Made by a program: the position numbers and the translations under genes
From: Diphasiastrum complanatum
Lineage: Eukaryota; Streptophyta; Lycopodiopsida; Lycopodiales; Lycopodiaceae
NCBI GenBank assembly: GCA_029204225.1
Contig: CM055101.1
Location: 57,398,920-57,462,919 of the forward strand
DNA length: 64,000 nucleotides
Reading direction: 5' to 3'
The notes under the pieces: model-generated
Databases searched by the model: none
The model's input: only the letters and a program-made list of their open reading frames with translations
What the model was told of the DNA's origin: nothing
Part shown: in pieces, positions 45,331 through 55,005 of the stretch
Layout: each line of letters opens with the position of its first letter
Position numbering within the stretch: position 1 is the first letter of the stretch

Positions 45331-45857
45331 ATTCACAATAAAAAATATAGATTTGTTGATTTTCAATCTGCATTTGAATTTTTTTCTTTTGTTAAATATT
45401 TATGACGATTCGAAAGCTGACCCTTCCACTTCTAAAGTTACTTCTTCCAGTGGTACAAAGTCCAAAAAGTCGAAGATTGTAGATATAGATACTTATCTTT
45501 ATTGATAAGAGTGTTAGTTTAGATGACTGTACAAATTCTGATCCTACACGAAACAGTGCATCGTTTATTGGCCCTAGAACTCCCAACACCCTTTCTCCTT
45601 CTGATAAATGTCTTATCACATTGTCTACTTATAATATAGATAGTAATTCTTTTTTGACATTATCGGATATATCGGATCTTTTTTCTTTCACTGAAGCTGA
45701 GACTCTTTGCATTTTGAGCAAAGAGCTTGATAAATTTTCAGATATAATTGATTTTGCCTTCTCTCTGATGTTGACGATGTACATAATGATGAGCTTTACT
45801 CAGGGAAAGATTCTAGCTACAATAAGGTTCTGATTATTTTTATTTGTAAAATCTGAT
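45020..45857 (+). pseudogene. Unidentified gene P2 (copy 3)
   Basis: MSNFESSSGFHEFGISINFE onward, with the same ATGA stop-start overlap after SNLRIRT as copy 2. It continues IHYQDLVALDKHSYKAKLDR, AFEFFSFVKY, SKADPSTSKVTSSSGTKSKK (near 45,415-45,470) and SFLTLSDISDLFSFTEAETL. It has fewer frame breaks than copy 2, but the DFDADDLLPG region is damaged near 45,760. Confidence 0.5.
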
Positions 45858-46240
45858 CTGCTTAGCTTCTATAAATCTGCCTATTGGCATTGCAACAGGT
45901 GAAATCACATGGATGCTTATGTGGCCATTGTGTCATGTTGCTTAAATCATGGAGTCGTAGGGAAAACCGAGACAAGTTTTCTTAAACCGATATCTTTAAA
46001 TACTCATTTTTTATACAAGCAAATAAACCTTTTTATGAGTAGAAAACTTTATAAAATGCAGGTTTTTTGAGGATAACTCAAAACAAAATAAGCTCACCAA
46101 CTTGACAACATGCAATACCAACGACATTATATAGTCCAATCTTCCCTACTATGTATTGCTTATAGCGATAGGACAAAACATAACCTTACCATATCAAGGC
46201 TTATGCCATTATGATCAGTATATATTTGTATTGGTGGTCC
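45858..46240 (+). pseudogene. Cys-rich exon after P2 (copy 3)
   Basis: Reads VKSHGCLCGHCVMLLKSWSR after 'ggcattgcaacag', then breaks. The rest of the segment matches 41,350-41,530. Confidence 0.45.
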
Positions 46241-47740
46241 TTATCTTCACATTCAATCATTCATTAAGTATTGAAATCTAGCTATAATAAATAGATTGCA
46301 TATAGCAAACTAGGAGTAGCTTGGATCTAAATGTACATAAGTACAAGGGCAAATCCATGCCATACAAATACTTTTACTTCTTGTATGAAGAACAAGTGAT
46401 GTATAGTTTTCGTAATTTTTCAGCATATCCATACTTTCCAAGAGCACACAAGCTATGCTCCTATTTTATGAAACTTAAAACCTAATCGTATCTTATTAAC
46501 AAGTTAAACAATACATGTGTGCATATACAACTACTAAAGAGTTTAACCCTAACATTCACAATAAGATTAGCGCAATTCCACATCGTTCCAATCCCTATGA
46601 ATGCAATAGATCTTGCACAAATCCATGTGCTTTTAAGAGAACTTAGGTTATCAACCCATATTATACTAAATATTATCCTAACATATGCTTAGGTTTCATT
46701 TAAGAAATTAATTCAAAAAGAGATCTGTTGATAAGGAAGAGAGGAAGAGAGAGAAGAAGGAGAATGGTGGTAATGAAAGAATATGTCACCCTTATATAAG
46801 CAATAGCCATTGCTCTACGTAAGAGACAAGACTAAGTGGAGACATCCATTTGATAACTTGTGAAGAGAGCAACAATTCTTGTCCGTAGGATGACATTGGA
46901 TCGATCTTGACCATCAAAATTATATCATAAGAAATTTGGGAGGGGTTTTCCAGAAGACCAATATTAGGTACAACACTGTATGTCTTCAAAAGGTTGCAAA
47001 ATGTAGTTAGTAGATACCAACCATGAGAGAGAGAGAGAGAGAAAGAGAGAGACAGAGAGAGAGAGAGAGACTTGTTTGTTGGGTATTCATTATTAGCATT
47101 TTTCTACGAATATTTCTCAAGATTATTGAAGAGACATCAGCCACTGATCATCTGGACGATTTCAAACAGCTGCTCAACTAGCCAGCTACAGTGGGTTAAT
47201 GCCAACATGTCTCTTCTATCCAATCGTCCTCCTTCTTACAACAATCTAATAATGCTTTTGAGCAATAGTTTAGAGCTGTCTCTATAGAAGCTGACAACAA
47301 GTTTATTGCAGGAAGAAGTAAGAAGGAAGAGCTTATCCAGCTCATTGAATACAAAGACACTCGTCCGCTATTCGACCAAGCAACAGTCCAAGAAGAATAA
47401 TCCAAAGGACAAGAACACTAAATTCAGCAGACTGATTCAAACTAGCAACAACAACATGATCGATAGCAAGGAAAACTGAAGACCAAACTCTTTTGCAAAT
47501 ATTGCAAGAAGAGAGAGAGAAGGGTAAGCAATCATCATTGTGGATCTTAGTATTAATGGATGTAGGGTTAATGCTTAGTGTTAATGGATCTTAGAGTTAA
47601 TTGTGAATGATCTATGCATGTTAGATCTTGATTTATGCTATCACTCTCATGGGATCGAACCTCTGCATGACGACTAACTTCATCTCCTTGATGCTTGTCG
47701 GCTTGGATCTTGGGTTGAGGATAGGATAGGATAGGATAGG
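46241..47740 (+). pseudogene. Copia gag fragment with TATA-bearing upstream region (copy 1)
   Basis: 'cacccttatataag' near 46,790 resembles a promoter. A (GA)n tract at 47,024-47,070 follows. Then a frame related to EETSVTDHLNDFKQLL (damaged here) and SLLSNRPPSYNNLIMLLSNS (47,213-47,275) appears. This matches the central part of plant copia Gag (UBN2 type). It ends with a C-x2-C knuckle start (FCKYCKK, about 47,490). 47,500-47,720 resembles the gypsy LTR end at 63,400-63,605, and an (ATAGG)n stretch closes it. Confidence 0.65.
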
Positions 47741-47744
47741 ATCC

Positions 47745-48198
47745 ACGTCGTTCCAATCCCTATGAATGCAATAGATCTTGCACAAATCTATGTGCTTTTA
47801 AGAGAACTTAGGTTATCAATCCGTATTATACTAAATATTATCCTAACATATGCTTAGGTTTCATTTAAGGAATTAAGTCAAAAAGAAATCTTTTGATAAG
47901 GAAGACAGGAAGAGGGAGAAGAAGGAGAATGGTGGTAATGAAACAATATGCCACCCTTATATAAGCAATACCCTTTGCTCTACGTAAGAGACAAGGCTAA
48001 ATGGAGACATCCATTTGGTAACTTGTGAAGAGAGCAACAATTCTTGTCCGTAGGATGACATTGGATCGATCTTGACCATCAAAATTACATCATGTGAAAT
48101 CTGGGGGGGTTTTTCCAGAATACCAATATTAGGTGAAAAAGTCACCCAACACTGTATGTATTCAAAAGGTTGCAAAATGTAGTTAGTAGATACCAACC

Positions 48199-48247
<49 letters not shown>

Positions 48248-48530
48248 GTTTGTTGGGTATTCATTATTAGCATCTTTCTACGACTATTTCTCAAGATGAC
48301 GGAAGAGACATCAGTCACTGATCATCTGAACGATTTCAAACAGCTGCTCAACTAGCTAGCTACAGTGGGTTTGCCATTATTGGACAAAAACGCCAACATG
48401 TCTCTTCTATCCAGTCGTCCTTCTTCTTACGACAATCTAGTATTGCTTTTGAGCAATACTCTTGAGCTGTCTCTATAGAAGCTGATAGCAAGTTTATTGA
48501 AGGAAGAAGTAAGAAGGAAGCTTACCCAGA
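47745..48530 (+). pseudogene. Copia gag fragment (copy 2)
   Basis: A second copy of 46,580-47,320 with a (GA)22 tract at 48,201-48,243. Its gag reading is clearer: MTEETSVTDHLNDFKQLL, one stop, LATVGLPLL, SLLSSRPSSYDNLVLLL, LLKEEVRRK. It is cut at about 48,520, where CACTA sequence begins. Confidence 0.75.
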
Positions 48531-48539
48531 CAACTATGT

Positions 48540-49195
48540 CACACTCGCATCCCCACCCGTACTTAGTTTGCAAGTTCAAAAGAAGCAAACAAGCTCGCAA
48601 CTTTGACATTTTTGCACCCTCATACAAGGATTGGATGCCAAGACACACATCATCTCTTCTTCCCTTGTCAATGTGGCCTTGGGTGGGTTTGTGAAGAATG
48701 CATCCATCATGTCATCCATGTCCCCCTCGTGATCATGCGATGTGAATGGCACATCCTCATGTGTTGTGTCTTCTCGTGACATTTCTTCGTGCAAGTCCAC
48801 GGGTGGTGTATGCGAGCAAAGTGGTGGCTCTTGTGCGCTTGCACGTCTGAATCTTGCGGATCGCATGGCAATATCTGGTTGAATTCTTCGATAGTCATGT
48901 GAGTGTAAGCCATCATCCTACACAATACAAGTGCAACAACAATAAAAAATAACTGAATATTCTTCCAATCAAAAAGGGCGCCAAACAACATACATGAAAA
49001 AGGAGCATGCAATTATTTATTTAATTTTAGCAATACAAAGAGGTTTTCAAAGTATAATTCACCGAAGAACCGACCTCTGTCCACAAATAATGACTCCCTC
49101 TCAATCTAACCACACATGCGAACATGTGATATAGTGGTATGATGCTCTCATCGCAATGCATACTTACATAGTGCACATGGGCATGGGCATGACTT
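48540..49195 (-). pseudogene. CACTA TNP2 N-terminal linker (duplicate)
   Basis: Matches 27,200-27,830. The minus frame gives MTIEEFNQILPCDPQDSD, EEMSREDTTHEDVPFTSHDH and MDAFFTNPPKATLTREEE, clearer than in the longer copy. The catalytic core is not present. It is joined at 49,196 to the sHSP upstream segment; relative to the other copy, about 1.8 kb between transposase and sHSP is missing. Confidence 0.75.
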
Positions 49196-49199
49196 GGTC

Positions 49200-49510
49200 A
49201 AGAAGGCTGAAAATCGGTATGTTCTTGGCATCAAGAACGGCCAGGTTTTGCACATGCAAAGAAGCCCTAATGCTGGAAGAAACCTCTCAAAAGGTAGAGA
49301 AAGGCCCATAATTACTTATGCTAGTATTGCTGTAAAGGGGTGAAGAGAGAAAAAAATAAAAGCCCGGGATGGAAGAAAGCTCTAGAAACTTAGAGAAAGA
49401 GGAATGTACAAGACTTTTCTAGACCGTTCTTCGACCTCCCTTTCTACTCTCCCCTCGCACCTCACGAACGTACATTTTTCTCTATATATTTCACAAGCCT
49501 TTCTGGCTTT
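49200..49510 (+). promoter_or_regulatory. Duplicated sHSP upstream region and heat-shock promoter
   Basis: 49,200-49,330 matches the shared segment at 14,150-14,290. From about 49,360 it matches 29,800-29,930, including both heat-shock element clusters and the TATA box. An insertion of about 30 bp (around 49,331-49,358) distinguishes it. Confidence 0.75.
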
Positions 49511-49713
49511 CCTCATTCTTCCATAGCTTGCACGATATGAGTGACTTCGTTACCAGCTATCTACAGCTACGCGGTTATAGTAATCGATATAATCTCTACA
49601 TCGCGGATTCTCAATTGTTCGATCAACTCGCGATCGACGGACAATCTTGGAAACCGCAAAGTACGGCAATTCATTTCTGAGAAGGAAGCTCGTTTTTTCG
49701 TTTTTAACTGGAT

Positions 49714-50028
49714 ATGGCTTTGACACCATTCTTCTTTGGTGGAGATCAAAGTATTTTTAATCCCTTGGATAGATTTTTTGAGCCTTCAGCTGACAGATTT
49801 CCTCTGTGGGACAATGCACCTTTTCGACGGTTCGCACAGGATGTGAGCGCCATTGCTAGTACTCGAGTTGATTGGGTCGAAACCCCGGAGGCTCACATTT
49901 TCAAGGCCGATCTACCAGGTGATTCATTGTTCCTGATCTTAGCATACATCTCAAGGCTTTGTGCACACAATTTCGAATAATGTTCCTCACCCAAGTCCGA
50001 AGTGAAGGCCATAGAAATTTCTGGCTAA
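49714..50028 (+). pseudogene. Class I sHSP pseudogene (exon 2 core deleted)
   Basis: Duplicate of the gene at 30,151. Exon 1 is intact apart from Asp-to-Asn in IFDPLD and Ser-to-Phe in APSRRF. After 74 bp of intron ('tgttcctca'), 354 bp are missing (corresponding to 30,427-30,780), so the rest of the intron, its acceptor and nearly all of the α-crystallin domain are gone. Only the last codons ([12 protein letters not shown]) and the stop remain. The promoter is retained, so it could still be transcribed on heating. Reading on through the retained intron gives an 88-residue product without the chaperone core. Not functional as an sHSP. Confidence 0.93.
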
Positions 50029-51297
50029 AGTGCAACAGCATAGCACATGCGAGATAATAGGGCTCATGAGATTTTCGAACAACATACGTCTAGCTCAATT
50101 TTCACGATTTGCTTTATAATAAGACGCTATGTCCGGAATGAAACCTTGAATGCAGGCGGACGCAAGAAACGCTTTGTATCATCAAGTTTTGATATTAGTA
50201 ATATATAAGTTTGCCTCACGAAGGCGTTTTTAATTATCTGCGTGTTGACTTTGATTTTTTTTTGGTCTGACTCTCTCAGATGAGCCTCAGGTGATTTGAA
50301 TATGTAGTGTATATTGTTAGTTTTGTGTATGGGTATTTTCTGTTATCTACAGGCACAGATAAGTACCAAGCTAAGTACATGTTTCATCAGCGGTACCAAT
50401 GGCAGCTGAACATTCCGCAGTTTCCAAATCTTGATTTTTAGAGCAAGAATTTTATGCTACTCGTTTTCACATTGGAACCAAATCCGTCCTGGTTTTCACG
50501 AGTTTACTAGTATTGATGTCTCTAAAAGAATAAATAAATCCGTCGGTGCTACGCTCTTCCTTCCTAGTAATGTTGTAACTCAGCGTATGAAATGTAACAC
50601 ATTATTTTGTGGTGTTGTTCATATAAAACAAACTCGATGAATGTCATGAATCTCAGCTTATATTGCTTATGTATTCCAGAGCAATGTACTTTTTGCTGAG
50701 CGTCTTTGAATTGGGTGTGATCGAATAACAGACAAGGAGATACTGTCTTATCTTTCACGTCATCCAAAAAATATATAGAGAAATGTGGAAAGAGGTGCAT
50801 AGTGCATACTAAAGGAGAGTGAAAGCGTACACAGTATGCACTAAGCACCCTGACACTGCACAACTAATTTGCAAACACATTTTTGCAAAAAAAGGATACA
50901 TGTAAAAGAATACTAGTTACTGTGCAGCACGTGGCGCTTGCAAAACTTAAGCTATTTAATCTGCACAATTCTAGCTACAGTAAGGTTAAGATTATGTTTA
51001 TTTGTAAAATCTGACTTGCTTAGCTTCTATAAATCTGCCTATTGGCATTGCAACACGTGAAATCACATGGATGCTTATGTGGCCATTGTGTCATGTTGCT
51101 TGAATCATGGAGTCTTAGGAAAACCTTGGCAAGTTTTCTTAAACCGGTATCTTTAAATACTCATTTTTTAGACAAGCAAATGAACCTTTTCATGAGTAGA
51201 AGACTTTAAAAAATTGAGAAGCTTTATAAAATGAAAGTTTTTTGAGGATAACTCAAAAGAGATTTCCTTAGCATTGAACACTATACTTTGGAGTTGC
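50029..51297 (+). other. Duplicated sHSP 3' flank and P2 3' segment
   Basis: 50,029-50,940 matches 30,820-31,800. From 50,970 it carries another copy of the P2 3' segment, with the Cys-rich exon at about 51,055 (VKSHGCLCGHCVMLLESW) and 'gttttttgaggataactc' at its end. No additional gene is seen. Confidence 0.6.
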
Positions 51298-51966
51298 ATG
51301 TATGACATGTGAGAAATGTCAACTAGTTTAGTCAAGATTGATTATAGTTTGATAAATTGCAGTACACAATTGAGGTCAATTTTCATATTAGACTTAGAGT
51401 TTGACTTTTTAAAGTTATATTAGTCTAAAAGCAGTTGAATAAACACTTGTAAAAAGTGTGAAAAATTATAGAACACGAGTTTTGGAGGGATTCAATTTGA
51501 GTAGTAGATACATTGAATCTAGTCACAAAAATAGTATGATTTTCATTATGGAAGAAAACCAAAGTTTGAATTTAGGTTTGGACCTGTTATAAAAGGATGT
51601 AACTCAAGGGAAGAGAGGACATTCTCTCTCTCTTATCTCATTCATGCTTATACATGGTTCTCTTGGGTTCTACTATCCATTGGTGCACTATACTTGTGAT
51701 ATCTTGCAATTCTATGTGTAGAATGTTCATTAATTGTTATTTTCAGATCCACGCGTGTGAAATACAGTAGCTTACTGTTTTTGTACAGACATCAACATTA
51801 TTTTATGTTTTGATTGATGTTTGATCAAGAGCTATTAGAGTTTGCATCTCATTCATAGTGTTTATCCAACATTGGCAAGATTGGTGATTTGCTTGTCTTT
51901 CTACTCAAAGATCAAAGGAACATTTTGGATCTTAATCATCTGGAATTCTTCACATGGTATCAGAGC
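51298..51966 (+). mobile_element. Copia LTR with primer-binding site
   Basis: The sequence up to GAATTCTTCACA at 51,954 is followed by TGGTATCAGAGC (51,955-51,966), a tRNA-Met primer-binding site. A TATA-like 'ttataaaagga' lies near 51,588. The LTR start is placed near 51,298 only approximately. The leader beyond it matches 32,100-32,240, and it is truncated near 52,120. Confidence 0.75.
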
Positions 51967-52129
51967 TTGTGTTTCAAATTATGAAGGAAGCATTCACAAC
52001 TATCAATGATTTGGAGAAGATATCAATACTAGAACATGCTAGATTGGATTCTACACCAAAATGGAGTTTCTTGCATATGTAGATTGGATCTTTTCTAGAT
52101 CAAAACTCTAAATAGGGTTATATTCTAAT

Positions 52130-53084
52130 AGTAAGCATAACAATATTAATACAGATCTGAACGCAGAACTAAGAGCTGTTATCAGATTAAGTATATCAAT
52201 CATACATGTCAATAATGTGGTAGAGCATAAGACAATAGCGGACGGAACCGCATCCTCTACAAAGCTTATTTCAATCTGTGAAGGAATGAAACCTTAATAC
52301 TAACAATAAAGAATCAATGCACAAGGCATCTACTTCGTCTATATCTCTGATAAGTTCCTCATGCTAATTTACATACACTCTCCTCTTCTGATCTTCAATC
52401 GTCAAACTAAATACGCAAATGGTATTCAGTATATATACATATTGCTACAGGTGTGCAGATGAAGAAAGTACATGGTGGATGTGTTGTCTGAAGGAGATCG
52501 TGGGATGCTACAATCGTTGTCCAGTCTGTTAGCGCATCCGCATGGGGTGAGCGTCAAAAGGGTGCGACGTAAGCCTTTGCTGAGGTGAACGGTGGTTGTC
52601 ACCAGAACACGTGTAAAAACATAGTGTCACGATTCTATCGCCATTTCTTCACATGTGAGAATTTGCATATTAATATGTAGACTGCACGACAACACGAGTA
52701 AATTTGCAGCATGAATGAAGGCAGATTAAAATGGGATTTAGGAGAGTAGAAAAAATATATCCAACAAACTTGTCAATCTGATCATTATCTTCTAGTAGAT
52801 TTATATCCATCCAACATAAATGAATGGGAGCCTAGTGGATCTCTAGCAAGTTTGTTAGATGCTATTCACATTGATATTGGACAGCTGCAATATCAAGGTA
52901 GAACTGCAAAAGGTCTAGCTGATAGTGGGATCTTTTTTTATGAATCAATGTACATTCTTAATACAAATGGAGATTTTGGACAAATAGTCCCAATTCCATT
53001 ACCTAGTTTTGAAAGTGATGAATGGCTATATTGATATCAATAAAAACTCCATAAACGGGTTGTTTACCTATAAAATGATTCTAG
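52130..53084 (+). pseudogene. Gene P1 fragment (copy b)
   Basis: 52,130-52,798 matches 35,950-36,631. After the acceptor the exon reads LYPSNINEWEPSGSLASL, LADSGIFFYESMYILNTNGD and VPIPLPSFESDEW in one frame without the insertion seen in copy a. It is cut at about 53,025 and joined to 'ctatattgatatcaataaaaactc', which belongs to the P1 3' end. Confidence 0.5.
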
Positions 53085-53400
53085 CTACAGTAAGGTTAAG
53101 ATTATTTTTATTTGTAAAATCTGATTTGCTTAGCTTCTATAAATCTGCCTATTGGCATTGCAACAAGTGAAATCGCTTGGATGCTTATGTGGCCATTGTG
53201 TCATGTTGCTTGAATCATGGAGTCGTAGTAAAACTGTGGCAAGTTTTCTTAAACCGGCATCTTCAAATACTCGTTTTTTATACAAGCAAATAAACCATTT
53301 TATGAGTAGAAAACTTCAAAAAATTGAGAAGCTTCATAAAATGTAGGTTTTTTGAGGATAACTCAAAAAAAATTTCCTTAGCATTGAACACTATCCTTTC
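53085..53400 (+). pseudogene. Cys-rich exon after P2 (most open copy)
   Basis: From the acceptor-like 'ggcattgcaacaag' the frame reads VKSLGCLCGHCVMLLESWSR, FLKPASSNTRFLYKQINHFM and SRKLQKIEKLHKM. It is open for more than 60 codons, which supports real coding descent. The CxCxxC cluster could bind a metal. Family unknown. Confidence 0.5.
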
Positions 53401-53696
53401 TATCCTTTCGAGTTGCATGTATGACATGTCAGAAATTTCAACTAGTTTAGTCAAGATTGATCATAGTTTGATAAATTGAAAAGTACACGATTGAGGCCAA
53501 TTTGCATATTAGACTTAGAGTTTGACATTTTAAAGTTATATTAGTCTAAAATCATTTGAATAAACACTTTTAAAAAGTGTGGAAAACTATAGAACACAAG
53601 TTGAGTAGTAGATACATTGAATCTAGTCACAAAAATAGTACGATTTTCATTATGGAAGTGAACCAAAGTTGAACTTAGGTTTGGACCTGTTATAAA

Positions 53697-54051
53697 AGGA
53701 TATATTGATCGGGCACTGATCCCATAGCCGGCTACTTGGGTTAGCCGAGTAGCCACACATAGGAAGAATTAGCATGTACAGAGTTATTTACAGTACTTGC
53801 TATACTTGGGGGCATGTCCCAAGTTTGTCGGTCGAATTTGGCCATATTGGGCCCGACCCTAGTTTGACAGGTGGTAGGCCAATTTTAGGACACCTGCCTT
53901 TTCATGCAGTTTGTGAATACTCTATATGTACAATGTTTCTTTGTAATCTAACAACTTTTGTTGTGCCATCTTTGAGAGCTTGTGAGGAGTGGCTATGGTG
54001 ATTGTGTGATGTGATCAGCATACTGCACTAGATTCTAACAGAATTTCAACT
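53697..54051 (+). repeat. LTR, plus orientation, 5'-truncated
   Basis: It matches the reverse complement of 58,638-58,990, including the 'agccggctacttgggttagc' block, and ends CAGAATTTCAACT. It begins inside a copia LTR at 'ttataaaagga' (the intact sequence is at 51,588), whose continuation lies inverted near 55,005. The first 110 bp or so of the LTR are missing compared with the right copy. Confidence 0.85.
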
Positions 54052-55005
54052 GCCATTCGTAATGTGCATGCAAAAATTTGAGACAATGAACTATGAATCT
54101 GAAAATTTGCGCATCCAGAAAGCCATGAATTTGAGAAAATGTGTTGGCGTAGATTTGAAACACTAATCTATTTGGCTCCATGAATTAACTCTGGTTAATC
54201 CTGTTAACCATGATTTGACAATGCATATACATCACATCGATTTTCTCATCTCAACCATCTGTCATATTCATTTTCAATATTTTCGAGTCTCTTCGGACAG
54301 TAATGAGCTGGAAGGGCAGACCTCATCAACCAATAGCATTTCCTACCCGATGAAACAACAATATATTTTAAAAGTTTTTATAATATTTATATTTGAAAAA
54401 TTCTACGTTACGTAGAATCCCGATTTCAACGTTTTAATTTGTACACATGACAACGAAAATAAAAAATAAAATAAAAAAACATCCTTTTCAAAGGCCCTCT
54501 TTGGGCTCTAAGTTTCTCTAAGAAGAGATCCAATCTACATATGCAAGAAACTCGATTTTGGGGTAGACTTCCAAACTAGCATGCTCTAGTATTGATATCT
54601 ACTCCAAATCATTGATAGCTGTGAATGCTTCCTTCGTAATTTGAAACACAAGCTCTGATACCATGTGAATAATTTCAGATGATTAAGATCCAAAATGTTC
54701 CTTTGATCTTTGGTTAAAAAGACAAGCAAATCACCAATCTTGCCAATGTTGGATAAACACTATGAATGAGATGCAAAATCTAATAGCTCTTGATCAAACA
54801 TCAATCAAAACATAAAATAATGTTGATGTTTGTAGAAAAACAGTAAGCTACTGTATTTCACACGTCTAAAAATAACAGTTAATAAACATTCTACACTTAG
54901 AATTGCAAGATATCACAAGTATAGTGCACCAATGGATAGTAGAACCCAAGAGAACCATGTATAAGCATGAATGAGATAAGAGAGAGAGAATGTCCTCTCA
55001 AGGAC
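54052..55005 (-). repeat. Inverted segment (copia LTR-leader and 32.9-33.37 kb homolog)
   Basis: Reverse complement of 32,900-33,369 (54,052-54,520), then of 32,100-32,240 or 52,000-52,100. A tRNA-Met primer-binding site in minus orientation lies at 54,652-54,663, and the copia LTR 3' half runs to about 55,005. The first bases GCCAT (54,052) are the complement of ATGGC at 59,109. Confidence 0.82.
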
